The translations under genes and the position numbers were made by a program. The notes below the pieces were generated by a model. That model was not told the DNA's origin. It worked only from the letters and a program-made list of their open reading frames with translations, and made no database searches. From Streblospio benedicti (taxonomy: Eukaryota; Annelida; Polychaeta; Spionida; Spionidae): a DNA stretch of 64,000 nucleotides. Positions 12,042 through 23,166 of this stretch are shown here, piece by piece (position 1 is the first letter of the stretch; every line of letters starts with the position of its first letter). The stretch spans positions 44,831,877 to 44,895,876 of the forward strand of contig CM032667.1 of the NCBI GenBank assembly GCA_019095985.1, given 5' to 3'.

Positions 12042-12794
12042 GAAAGCAGTCTGATAATTGTTTGTGGTTGCTATGGAAACTTTAGGCAATGACCAAATGA
12101 CCAATACCAAGTACCCCCCCCCCCCTCCCAGAAGAAATATTGTCTGTGAAAAAGGAAAATATTAGTCCAGTTATTTGTCAACAAAAGCACATGGTCAAAA
12201 AGCTGTATCGAGTCTAGACCCGATGTGGATTTCTATAACGGGTTCCTGCATTGGGTTTTAGCCAATTAGATAACCCAATGAATATATAGTCATTGGTTGA
12301 TAAAGGCTACCACGTGCTCGTGTATACAGACAGCACTTGCTGGTGTTGTGATTTCTACCAATGAGAAAGGATGTCACTTAAAATTATGAGATATGTAAAT
12401 GATATGATATTATGAGATATGTAAATGGCGTGGTAAGAAATCACAGGATGTGTCAAATTTTTACAAATACATAATGATCATCGTTATGATGAGGTATTCA
12501 ACACAAATTCACACACCGGATGCTACATAAACCAATTGTTTGATGAACTACTGAACGACAATTCAACTGGCACCGTGTATGTGGCCTGTTCTGTCAAACA
12601 ACCTGCAGCTTCTAATTTCTCACTCAACAATTTGATGAACCTTTCTTTGTTTTCTTTGTTTGACAGGAAATCTTCGTTTGTTGATTAAATAATCCTATCT
12701 ACCATGAATTTTATTTTAGGAGACATTTTCAGTCCGGTTTATCTTTTTCGTGTAATATCTTTTGTTGAGGAACCCTGCTGGTATCAATCAAACA
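12042..12794. repeat. D1' block, copy 1 (also at 18353)
   Basis: Matches 18353-19086 in the same orientation, from TTTGAAAGCA through TATCGAGTCTAGACC and a twice-repeated ATTATGAGATATGTAAATG (12388-12428) to GGTATCAATCAAACA. It overlaps the right end of D1. No coding sequence is recognised. Confidence 0.85.
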
Positions 12795-13900
12795 TTGAAA
12801 TGGAAATTTTGACTAACAAACAAATTTTTAACAAACAAATTTGTGTGTTTTTGTGTTCTTTTAGGTCTCAGGAATGAGGGAAAAAATTCCCAAAAAAATC
12901 CAAGTTGGGCAAAGTTGAATTTTATGCAATTTCCAAAATGGCCGCCAAAATTGACATAATATTGCCCATAACTTTTTAAATATTGGTTTTAGACACATTA
13001 TTACTATTATTCATTGATAGGAAATAGCATATAAGGATTCTAAAAATCATGTTATATTTGACCTTGAGGGCTTTTCAAGGTCAAAAGGGTAGAATTACTC
13101 CCTTAATTATAGTAAAAACTGTTCTTCATTCCTGGTAGCTATTAAACTATGAATATTTGTATTTTCTATCACTAAATACATAATACAATAGAATTGAAAT
13201 GAATAAATAACCAGCTTGGTAAAAATACTGAAGTCTTTATTTTTGGAAATACTTACCAATTTACCTATTTTGTAGAAACATAATGAGGATATCATATCTT
13301 GTGATAAGAAATGCCATGTTGTGCTAATGAGGTTACATAGTATTTAGATACATGTATTTGCATATTCTACTCTACATTGGCAATGTATGCTGCACTACAG
13401 GCCATTTTTTGGTACACATGCAAGCATTACATTTCTTTGTTTTAACACAAGCACTAAATTTCTCTCAGAAGTGTAGGGGAAGCTACAGCCTTGTCAGTAA
13501 TTATCAGGATAACAGATCCTTTAACAGATCTTTTAGAAAAACCATGTTCATATTTATTTAATTGTGTTTTGAGCATCCTCCAAGTAGCAACCTGATAATG
13601 TACTCTTAGACTGTGATAATAACATGCTTCACTGTGCTCAGGTGCAACAAATTTTTGGTTCAAGGCATTCGTCTATCCCAGACCATCTAATGATAAATTC
13701 TAGAAGTTTTATTATATAAAGAGGAAACTATCAACTCTCCACTTTCAGTTTTTTGTCCTTTTTACAATTGGCCCCAAAAACAGCTGTCTTGTTTTTCAAT
13801 GTTGAGTTGCTTTCAAAAAGTTTGAAAACTTTAACTTTTCCCATCCCGAAAATTGATTATGTGGCAACGCATCCAGAAATGGCATGCACTGTTAGAATTA
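12795..13900. other. Intergenic DNA, no gene seen
   Basis: AT-rich. Short frames on both strands (13107-13295 minus, 13352-13663 both strands, 13753-14061 plus) are hydrophobic or compositionally biased and show no domain. Confidence 0.4.
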
Positions 13901-13902
13901 AT

Positions 13903-14336
13903 TTACACAAATCTCCTCCTAGGCACTCTTGGATTGGTTTCATGTGTACACCATGTGTACGTTTTCATGACTATCACATTTATGTGTGCAAACAACAACC
14001 ACTTGGTCTTTGCAGACTCTTGATGTGTAATATTGATCAGACCTCCTCGTGTTTTGGCTGACATCAAAAGGGCCTGCTCTATTGTCATATCTGTCCACGT
14101 CCCAGTCCAGAAGTTTTTTTTCCATTGCTTCATAAATCTCCCTTAGATTCTTCTATCATACTGTCAATCAAGTTATCTTGATCAGTAATATTTGCAGCGT
14201 CATAAATGTTTTCAATATTCATCAATTTCCTTCTCATCATTGGTAAAATCTTCACCACAAATTTCCAATTCTCAGGATTCTGTTGATTGCCATGCTCACA
14301 AATGTTCTTAAACCATGCTCTAATGTTCTTTTTCAT
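13903..14336 (-). pseudogene. DN.D.N/IEQ transposon-associated protein, family A, C-terminal part
   Basis: Two overlapping minus-strand frames. The upstream one reads NQQNPENWKFVVKILPMMR and ends in DSMIEESKGDL. The downstream one contains NFWTGTWTDMTIEQALLMSA and KTRGGLINITHQES. The latter aligns by eye with RTERYWAGLSTDLVIEQVL and AKTSGG in the family B copy at 19752-19979, so this is a divergent paralogue. I know this motif set only as a recurrent uncharacterised protein of invertebrate genomes, and its reaction is unknown. The 5' part lies at 15287-15703, separated by a LINE. The frames do not connect, so it is broken. Confidence 0.55.
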
Positions 14337-14429
14337 CTATCATCTTTCGAAGTGATCCTCTTGGATATACCTTTCCCCAAAGTTCTTCAAGACAACATGC
14401 CTCTTAACGTTTACATCCAGCACCGAGGA

Positions 14430-15260
14430 AAGACCATAACTGGTGGAATCCATCAACCCTGACAACCCCTCCACTATCATGTTTCATTTTCATTTTAACA
14501 GTTGGTCAAATGTAACAGTTCCAGCACAATCCAGCTTCACTTATTTGAGAACAAAGTACAGCGCACATGCTATACAAACAATATTGGGAGTAAAGATTTC
14601 AGCGACATTGAATTGGTGTGATCATGTCAATACTATAACCAAGAAGGCTAACAGTTGTCTTGGTTTCCTTAGCTGGAACCTGCAAGGTTGCCCACGGAGA
14701 CTGAAAAAGACAGCCTATATTTCCCTAATACAATCTACCCTAGAGTATTGTGACTCTATTTGGGATCCATACCTCCAAAAGGAGAAGACTACATGTATAT
14801 TGGAGGCAATTTAACGAAGGGCTGGCCGATGGATGACGGCAATTATGACTCTTGTGCTACCATTAATAACATGCTAAACAACCTTGAACTTAAGTGCCTT
14901 GAAAACAGAAGAAGGAATGCCTGGCTGACCTTAAGGCATTGCGGGGTCATGTGGGCATTTGCTGAGAAGACAACAATATTACCTTCTGTAACACACGAAC
15001 ATGGGCTGCTCACAGTATGAAGCAACAACACCAACGAAGCTCTACCAAACGGTAATGTAACTGGTTTTTCACTTGCACCATCCTAGAGTGGAACCTTTAA
15101 CCTGCCTCAGTAACCTCAGTAACAGAGGTTGGCTCTATAGCAGATTTCAAGAGCTAGCTTGCATCAGTACATCAATGGGTATCTAGCCAGTCACTCGCAT
15201 CTGTAGTGCCCTGCAGATTGAATAACTAGATCTAGACCTAGACCTACACCTATACACAGC
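14430..15260 (+). mobile_element. LINE (CR1/Jockey-type) 3' fragment: end of reverse transcriptase ORF
   Basis: The plus-strand frame 14443-14814 contains GVKISATLNWCDHVNTITKK, ANSCLGFLSWNLQGCPRRLK, AYISLIQSTLEYCDSIWDPY and LQKEK. These are the post-catalytic motifs usual near the C-terminus of non-LTR reverse transcriptase ORFs. Downstream pieces in shifted frames (MLNNLELKCLENRRRNAWLT near 14868-14927, and a TILEWN-type motif near 15090) continue the usual order. The 5' part is missing and several frame breaks are present: a dead 5'-truncated insertion. It sits between two minus-strand parts of the family A protein. Confidence 0.75.
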
Positions 15261-15286
15261 ATCATCAGTTCATGGATTGAGGGGAA

Positions 15287-15703
15287 TCATGGGGTTGTAT
15301 ATTTGAGAATTTGTGATTTACTATTTACAACTTTAGACATAATGCCTTGCCAATTTGGTGGATAGCGACACATCATAAGAGGTTTGATATGGACCACAGG
15401 CAGCATATCAAGATGTTTAAAGTTTATATCAACAGAGGTCCTTATTTTTGGTGTCAATCTAATATCCACATCTACATAGGATGGTGGTTGAGCCCTTGGT
15501 CTATATTGCAAAATAATTGCACCCAAGTTCCCATTTGCTATTAAGAACTGAGAAGCATGTACTTTCACCTTTGATATTGTCTTGCGCACCTTTGTTGACT
15601 CATCAGACTGCCATGCAATAATTCCCATAACATGAGTCCAATCATGTCCAGATTTTGGATCCTCATTTATATCAAAGTTGTCACCATCAATTTTCAATGG
15701 CAA
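15287..15703 (-). pseudogene. DN.D.N/IEQ transposon-associated protein, family A, N-terminal part
   Basis: A 138-codon minus-strand frame. Near the start, DGDNFDINEDPKSGHDWTHV and MGIIAWQ match the DN-x-D-x-N ... H-x-MG pattern that family B shows as DHNPRTLDDLNTFHGMG at 20240-20310. The rest (KVHASQFLIANGNLGAIILQ, PRAQPPSYVDVDIRLTPKI) is unrecognised. It is followed on the minus strand, after a LINE insertion, by the IEQ part at 13903-14336, in the same motif order as family B. Confidence 0.5.
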
Positions 15704-16048
15704 AAACTGCCACCATCAGTATTTTGGAAAATACCAAGGATCAAATCGTTCACATTTGCATTAACCAGTGCAATGAAAATCCATTACGTGGGAATATATG
15801 TATCTTGCACAGAAACCGAATGAAGATAAGACATTTTAATATCAGTTTTGATCTGGTTGTTTGACCATAAAGAATGAATATTCCTGTGGACAACTGGCCT
15901 TGAAGCCAAAAATTAGTAAATCTTATGTATACTTTTATGATGCAATAACTAAAATAGTGGAAAAAGGGTAATTTGGATTCAATTTGACGGGTTGAGGGCA
16001 ATGATCTCAAGGTCAACCGGAAGGTGAATAGTGCAACATTTTCTGATC
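15704..16048. other. No gene seen
   Basis: Short overlapping frames on both strands have no domain. The D2 duplication starts abruptly at 16049 after TTCTGATCAA. Confidence 0.35.
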
Positions 16049-16620
16049 AACAACCTCTTGTGAGTCCACCACTAGTCTTGGCTATCCTCACAAGCACTTG
16101 CTCTATGACAAGATCTGTTGATAAACCAGCCCAATAGCGCTCAGTCCTTCTGAAAACATGTAATTTCATCTGTGTCTGAAGTCTGTGGTAGGAGTGGTAA
16201 GTTATATGCACATTGCCACCAACATTGTCTTAAGTGCTGGATCAACCAGAAGATGCCCACACAGTGATACAGCTACATGTATTGCTTTACTTGTGAGCAT
16301 GTGGATCACAGTATTATGCGCACATACAAGTTCCACCAGTTATTTAAGTCCTGACTCAGCCATAAGGCAGCTCATCTGTGTGTGAAATCCCCCATGTCTC
16401 AGCACAATTGTTTTACGCTACTATCGTTGTATTCATTCTGTATGACAGCGAGAGCTTTCCACCATAGTGGTTAGTATACTGTTTTGCCTGTGCTGTCACA
16501 AAAACACATGGACCAGCTTTGCTTTTATTTACGCCTGGTGTGGTCCCCATCCCATGAAAGGTGTTCAAGTCATCCAGTGTTCTCACTGTTCTGACACCCT
16601 TTGATTTTTTTAAATTTTAT
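16049..16620 (-). pseudogene. DN.D.N/IEQ protein, family B, truncated copy
   Basis: A second copy of the family B protein, truncated at the D2 boundary. Minus-strand translation near 16049-16180 gives the RTERYWAGLSTDLVIEQVL motif, and the region near 16520-16580 matches the HGMG...TPGV portion. The part after the IEQ motif, which continues in the other copy at 19385-19755, is absent. Several frame interruptions lie between the two motifs. Confidence 0.5.
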
Positions 16621-18185
16621 TTGATCGATTACATTGCAGACTCGTTATACAGATGTTTACGTGACGGAAGGCCACGTGATGTCACATAAAAAGTGTATAT
16701 ACATCTCCTTTTCTATGGCTATAATATAGCTGAAATAAATCTTGTCTTCTCTTATCTTATCTTACATGGACCTCCACAGGCAGGTTAGTTAAACAATTAA
16801 GCCTCGGGGATGGCAGGATGATGGACCATACTAGCTCTTGTTTTCAAGTATGTTGAGTTCTTTTGCGTGCCGAGGGGTGACTGACCCCTACTACACCGGA
16901 CACGCCTTTTAATGTGGCTTCCGAACCTTGTGTTAAATGTCATGATCAACATTGTCAGCAACATGCTGAATGAATCAGCCATGTAGGTATAGTGACACCT
17001 TGACTTGTTGCAGCACTTCTTTCAAGCATCCAAGACATCTGGATATGAGTAACAAAAGCCATGTCAGTTTAATGAGGCAAGAAGAAAGCATGATGCAAAA
17101 TGATGCTGCATCTTCAAAGGGGGCTAACAAAAACCTAGGACGTGTTGCCTGTATGATTGCTTGTCCTATGGAAGCAAGCTTGATGTCAATATTTTTGCAA
17201 ACTAATAAATATCGTTGGTAGGAAATCAAGTGCAGTTTTAACTAAAGACATCTGTTCACCTAACCAGATGGAAAGTTATCATTAACTTAATATCAGATTT
17301 TATCATTTGAAACCTCCAACGCCAGTAAGAAGAAGATGAAGTAACCTGATAACAGTTTATTTCACACAACAGGTAACACAACTATATACACAGAGAACCG
17401 ACTGAAAGTGATTACAGAACAAATAACAGTAACACTATTCTAGAATAATCTGCAGTACTATATATGTAGGCTACCAGTATTCTATTGTATTGATTGTATA
17501 TTGATTAATATACGCAGCATGTATACAGTGGCACAAAAGTCACCTCAAAAGACGAAAATGTAAGGCCATGTTGGATTTACAATAAGCAAATGAGGGTTGA
17601 TAATTTTATGTTGGATATGTTTGATTCTCTTTCTGTTATCTAAAAAAGCAACTTCTTCATCTAAAGTCACACAAAAATATTATTTAGGAGTGGGTGTGCG
17701 ACCATTCTATGGAAAGTTAGGAAAGATGGTGGCCATATTGGATTTATGCAAATTATGGATATTTCTGCCCCACTCCATGTATCTTCCTAAACTTTCTATA
17801 TGTTATTCTAGGGACCTTATTGAATTGCATCCCACCAAAAAAACTTTTGTAGCATTTTATTTGAGGTGTACCCATCATTTTTACATGACTATTTAGCCCT
17901 TCCACAATTTTCCAATATTGGTGTTGGTGCTTGTCATGTGGTATATTTGATTTATCTAGAATATCCTCCTTGAATTGCTATTTTTTTTATTTTTGGGTGT
18001 TTTTATATATTTCTTTATTTTAAAAAAGTTAATGTTTTAGACCTTATTTAAAGGTCTCGCGAATTAATCTTTTTATTTATTTGCCCAAGTTCTTTTTTTC
18101 TATTTAACACAATCATAGTCAAACCATTTTCTATTTTTGTCTTTATTTTCGTTTCATTCTAATACAAAGAGATCTCTTTGCAGCA
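16049..18185. repeat. D2 duplication, copy 1
   Basis: Repeats 19756-21898 in the same orientation over about 2.1 kb, from CAACCTCTTGTGAGTCCACC to GATCTCTTTGCAGCATATAT. Minus-strand content at the left is the IEQ part of the family B protein (to about 16180) and its DN.D.N part near 16520-16600. A phrase GCTGAAATAAATCTTGTCTT with a short TCTTA-repeat tail (16730-16765) looks like a LINE 3' end. The right half (17230-18185) is non-coding. The left edge cuts the family B coding region. Confidence 0.9.
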
Positions 18186-18352
18186 TATATTATAGTGGGC
18201 AGATTTGGGTAAAGATTGCTCAGTTAGGGTTAAAAGCAATCGTAAATTTTGTGGTAATGTTCCATCCTAAGATAGGTTTTTTCCCAGATAAGTTTGGGAC
18301 CCCAGTGATGGGCACCCCAAATGGCCACTTTTTTCAAGACAGCGTAAAAATT
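17230..18352. other. Non-coding right half of D2 and flank
   Basis: AT-rich, no domain in any frame. The 17597-17896 frame is hydrophobic and not convincingly coding, and its equivalent in copy 2 is not preserved as an open frame. T- and A-runs dominate 17960-18130. Confidence 0.4.
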
Positions 18353-19086
18353 CTTTGAAAGCACCCATAATTGTTTGTGGTTGCTTAGATTTACAATCTT
18401 TTGGCAATGACCAAATGACCAATACCAACCCCCCCCCCAGAAAAATATTGTCTTTGAAAAGGAAAAATATTAGTCCAGTTATTTGTCAACAAAAGCACAT
18501 GAAAAAGCTGTATCGAGTCTAGACCTGATGTGGATTTCTATAACGGGTTCCTGCATTGGGTTTTAGCAAATTAGATAACCCAATGAATATATAGTCATTG
18601 GTTGATAAAGGCTACCACATGGTGTATACAGACAGCACTTGCTGGTGTTGTCATTTCAACCAATGAGAAAGGATGTCACTTAGTATTATGAGATATGTAA
18701 ATGATAGGATTATGAGATATGTAAATGGCGTGGTAAGAAATCACAGGATGTGTCAAATTTTTACATATGATCATCGTTATGATGAGGTATTCAACACAAC
18801 CACACACCAGATGCTACATAAAACCAATTTTTTGATGAACTACTGAACGACACCAACTGGCAAGAGGCATTGTATGTGGCCTGTTCTGTCAAACAACCTG
18901 CAGATTCTAATTCCTCACCAACAATTTGATGAACCCCATTTTGTTTTCTTTGTTTGACAGGAAATCAGGGCTTGTTGATTAAATAATTATCTACCATGAA
19001 TTTTATTTCAGGAGACATTTTCAGTCCGGTTTATCTTTTTCGTGTAATATCTTTTGTTGAGGAACCCTGCTGGTATCAATCAAACA
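18353..19086. repeat. D1' block, copy 2
   Basis: Counterpart of 12042-12794 with many small indels, including a shorter poly-C tract near 18428. It lies between the two D2 copies, so the D1 and D2 duplications are interleaved. Confidence 0.85.
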
Positions 19087-19197
19087 CAATTAGTGGTTTG
19101 GCATATTTCTGAGTTACATAAACCATGTACATGTTATACTACTTCATTGTATTTCTGTCCACTTCACAATCGTAGACAATGGAGCAAAGCACCGCCA

Positions 19198-19388
19198 TTA
19201 CGTGGTGCCAATACGGCAGTGGATAACTTATAAAATATGTGTGATAGTATTAAAAGCCAGATTGGGTGAAGCCAAGATGAACTTTGTATATATGTGTACA
19301 TAGATAGTGTAGTATGTATATGTCTTTCTAAGTACTAGCATGTAAACTAGCTGTAGCACATAAAATAGTCTGCTGGTATAAAAATCAG
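19198..19388 (+). mobile_element. Internally deleted LINE 3' end
   Basis: The left part (TAACTTATAAAATATGTGTG ... CCAGATTGGGTGAAGC) matches the RT-ORF region at 25055-25102 of the larger LINE. The sequence then jumps to that element's 3' UTR: TGTAAACTAGCTGTAGCAC and GTCTGCTGGTATAAAAATC match 25770-25815. So this is the same LINE family with an internal deletion of about 0.6 kb, and non-coding. Confidence 0.7.
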
Positions 19389-20359
19389 TGACCCAGTATC
19401 AATGGATTCTTGTTGATATTGCACGGGTGTCCAGAGGGCATCTGGCACTGGCAGCACTGGTTTTCTTGCTTCGTAAAGCAGACCGGAAGGTCGAATAGTG
19501 CTGGTGGAAAACTACACAATTCATACTTAAACAATAGTGATGGATCATCTTGTTTTTGAGCAGCAAAAACCAACCTTTGAATCAAAAGCTGGGGACCTGT
19601 ATTGGACATCTCTTTTTGGCTTTGCTTTTCCTAAGTCCTTATGTTGCTCAATTGTTTGGCAGCTTGTACCAGTGAACTCCTGCATATAATTGTTGACTTC
19701 AGCACAGGCTGGCCTGGACAAGGGCCACACTAAATCTTGTGTTTCTTTCATTCAACAACCTCTTGTGAGTCCACCACTAGTCTTGGCTATCCTCACAAGC
19801 ACTTGCTCTATGACAAGATCTGTTGATAAACCAGCCCAATAGCGCTCAGTCCTTCTGAAAACATGTAATTTCATCTGTGTCTGAAGTCTGTGGTAGGAGT
19901 GGTAAGTTATATGCATTGCCACCAACATTGTCTTAAGTGCTGGATCAACCAGAAGATGCCCACACCGTGATACAGCCACATGTATTGCTTTAAGCAGAGC
20001 ATGTGGATCACAGTATTATGAAGAATGACAAGTTCCACCAGTTATTTTAAGTCCTGACTCAGCCATGCAGGCAGCTCATCTGTGTGTGAAATCCCCCATG
20101 TCTCAGCACAATTGTTTTACTGCTACTATCGTTGTATTCATTCTGTAAGGACAGCGACCATTTCCACCCATAGTGGTTGGTATACTGTTTTGCCTGTCCT
20201 GTCACAGAAACACATGGACCAGCTTTTTTTTTTTTTTACGCCTGGTGTGGTCCCCATCCCATGAAAGGTGTTCAAGTCATCCAGTGTTCTTGGATGGTGT
20301 TCTTGACATCCTTTGATTTTTAAAAATTTTATTTGATCGATCATACATTGCAGACTCAA
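19385..20359 (-). pseudogene. DN.D.N/IEQ transposon-associated protein, family B
   Basis: Longest copy of this family here. In minus-strand order: HHPRTLDDLNTFHGMGTTPG (about 20240-20310), a CGHLLVDPALKTMLVAMHIT portion, RTERYWAGLSTDLVIEQVL with AKTSGGLTRG (19760-19860), PACAEVNNYMQEFTG and EQHKDLGKAKPKRDV (19640-19710), then PQLLIQRLVFAAQKQDDPSL and FKYELCSFPPALFD (19490-19600). I recall this motif series from hypothetical proteins repeated in marine invertebrate genomes, and no function is established to my knowledge. At least three frame changes occur, so it is a remnant. A divergent relative is at 13903-15703. Confidence 0.6.
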
Positions 20360-21898
20360 GTATCCAGATGTTTAAGTGACGGAATACTAAAGCTGATGTC
20401 ACATAAAAAGTGTATATACATCTCCTTTCTATGGCTATAATATAGCTGAAATAAATCTTGTTTTCTTATCTTGAATTACATGGACCTCCACAGGCAGGTT
20501 AGTTAAACAATTAAGCCTCGGGATGGCAGGATGATGGACCATACTAGCCCTTGTTTTCAAGTATGTTGAGTTCTTTGCGTGCCGAGGTGTGACTGACCCC
20601 TACTACACCGACACGTTTTTTTAATGTGGCTTCCGAACCTTGTGTTAAATGTCATGATCAACATTGTCAGCAACATGCTGAATGAATCAGCCATGTAGGT
20701 ATAGTGACACCTTGACTTGTTGCAGCACTTCTTTCAAGCATCCAAGACATCTGGATATGAGTAACAAAAGCCATGTCAGTTTAATGAGGCAAGAAGAAAG
20801 CATGATGCAAAATGATGCTGCATCTTCAAAGGGGGCTAACAAAAACCTAGGACGTGTTGCCTGTATGATTGCTTGTCCTATGGAAGCAAGCTTGATGTCA
20901 ATATTTTTGCAAACTAATAAATATCGTTGGTAGGAAATCAAGTGCAGTTTTAACTAAAGACATCTGTTCACCTAACCAGATGGAAAGTTATCATTAACTT
21001 AATATCAGATTTTATCATTTGAAACCTCCAACGCCAGTAAGAAGATGAAGTAACCTGATAACAGTTTATTTCACACAACAGGTAACACAACTATATACAC
21101 AGAGAACCGACTGAAAGTGATTACAGAACAAATATCAGTAACACTATTCTAGAATAATCTGCAGTACTATATATGTAGGCTACCAGTATTCTATTGTATT
21201 GTTTGTATATTGATTAATATACGCAGCATGTATACAGTGGCACAAAAGTCACCTCAAAAGACGAAAATGTAGGCCATGTTGGATTTACAATAAGCAAATG
21301 AGGGTTGATAATTTTATGTTGGATATGTTTGATTCTCTTTCTGTTATCTAAAAAAGCAACTTCTTCATCTAAAGTCACACAAAAATATTATTTAGGAGTG
21401 GGTGTGGACCATTCTATGGCAAGTTAGGAAAGATGGTGGCCATATTGGATTTATGCAAATTATGGATATTTCTGCCCCGCTCCATGTATCTTCCTAAACT
21501 TTCTATATGTTATTCTAGGGACCTTATTGAATTGCATCCCACCAAAAAAACTTTTGTTGCATTTTACTTGAGGTGTACCCATCATTTTTACAGGACTATT
21601 TAGCCCTTCCACAATTTTCCAATATTGGTGTTGGTGCTTGTCATGTGGTATATTTGATTTATCTAGAATATCCTCCTTGAATTGCTATTTTTTATTTTTG
21701 GGTGTCTTTTTATATATTTTCTTTATTTTAAAAAAGTTAATGTTTTAGACCTTTATTTAAAGGTTCGCGAATTAATCTTTTATTTATTTGCCCAAGTTCT
21801 TTTTTCTATTTAACACAATCATAATCAAACCATTTTCTATTTTTGTCTTTATTTTCGGTTTCATTCTAATACAAAGAGATCTCTTTGCAGCATATATT
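19756..21898. repeat. D2 duplication, copy 2
   Basis: Counterpart of 16049-18185, differing by scattered substitutions and homopolymer indels. Here the family B coding region continues leftwards past the D2 edge, so this copy looks like the parent arrangement. Confidence 0.9.
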
Positions 21899-21945
21899 AA
21901 GAGAGTTTGACTTATAGAGTCTATTATTTTATCAATAGGTTAATG

Positions 21946-22236
21946 TTACTTATTTTCCAATATATTATTAAATTTTTGTAAAATATCTTCAGATTTTATA
22001 GATCGGACAAACATCTGTTCACTATATTTGTTCCAAAGGTGTTCTGTTTCTTTTATTTTTATTTGGCTATTAGTATTTGTAAAATTATAAAAACATTTAA
22101 TTCTAATCCCAAAGGAGATCGAATAGTGATCTGATGATTCTACTATAAAATTGTGTACTTTAAAGTAAAGAATATTAAGTAAAGTTTCATGTGCTATAGG
22201 ATAGTCAACAACACTGTTTCCGTTTTCTCGAAACAT
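21946..22236 (-). mobile_element. LINE endonuclease-end fragment
   Basis: The 96-codon minus-strand frame has VVDYPIAHETLLNILYFKV, HNFIVESSDHYSISFGIRI and an HLWNKY/LQKFNNILENK tail. This is typical of the end of a LINE apurinic-type endonuclease (the SDH motif followed by an F-x-I strand) and the linker before the reverse transcriptase. Truncated at both ends. Confidence 0.6.
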
Positions 22237-22254
22237 ATGAATTTGCCGAATGTA

Positions 22255-22975
22255 TCACCAATCGTTCTACCATTAAGGACTCTTAATCTACTTCTTTACA
22301 CCTGTTCATATGTCTGCATCCCTTATGTGAGAGGGCTCTCTGAAAACTAACTCATTGTTTTTCGTGAACATGGAGTCCGCACCTATCACAAACCGTTTAA
22401 CACTATCAAATCTATGCTGCCAACTTCGAAGGATAAGTCACTGCATAACTCGATATGCGAGATCATTTATGAGGTACAGTGCCCCCAGTGTAGGTACACC
22501 TATGTTGGTGAGACAGGACGGACATTAAACACTTGTGTTAAAGAGCACTTGAACCCTAAGAGTGCCCACCACCGTAGGAGAGCACATTTGTGACACAGGC
22601 CATACCATCAGCCCCAAAGACTTTAAGATTGTGGCAAGTGAGGAGCTAGAGCTACGTAGAAAGATCAGGGAAGCTGTGGAGATCCGCATACAGCGCCCTG
22701 AAATGAACCACGATACCGGCTACAACCTGCCCCCTGTCTTCCTGTTACTGCTGTCATGTGATTGCCGCCGCCATGGTGGACAAGGCAGTAGAGAGTATTA
22801 AATGCAAATTACAAGCTCACACTACCCTACACAAAAGAACTAGTCTGAATCCAGCTCAGATCTTGTCACTCTTAGACGGGAATTGGGTCTGACACATGGG
22901 TCTGAAGGAGTTCTTGCGACAAGAACGAAAGCCTCGCCAAAATGTGAGTTTTACTGGTTCCTGGTGGTATCTTTA
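22255..22975 (+). mobile_element. Penelope-like element 3' part with GIY-YIG endonuclease
   Basis: An upstream stretch reads SYVCIPYVRGLSEN, the usual end of a Penelope reverse transcriptase. It is followed by YEVQCPQCRYTYVGETGRTL (GIY-YIG core, here YTYVGETGR), then KEHLNP, GEHICDTGHTISPKDFKIVA and RKIREAVEIRIQRPEMNHDT. A late FTGSWWYL motif near 22945-22972 is also typical of the element end. The frame is interrupted a few times and the 5' part is missing. A dead, truncated copy. Confidence 0.8.
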
Positions 22976-23166
22976 AATTCTTGTTCATACACTTTGTTAT
23001 TCTGGCGTTAATAATTTTTGTGAAAACCTTATGCACACAAATTGATACGATAAATATCCAGCATGTTTATGTCCCCATTTTTATAGATGACTGTTATAAT
23101 GCTGCTTTTCCATGCACTTGGGTATTGGTTGCTTGTCAATATTCTATTGAAAAATTGTACCCGAAT

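Larger units (their letters stand above)
8323..12127. repeat. D1 duplication, copy 2
   Basis: Second copy of the 3.8-kb block, separated from the first by about 80 bases of unique sequence (8242-8322). It carries less-disrupted versions of the minus-strand exons. At its right end it runs on into a block (12042-12794) that is itself repeated at 18353-19086. Confidence 0.9.
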
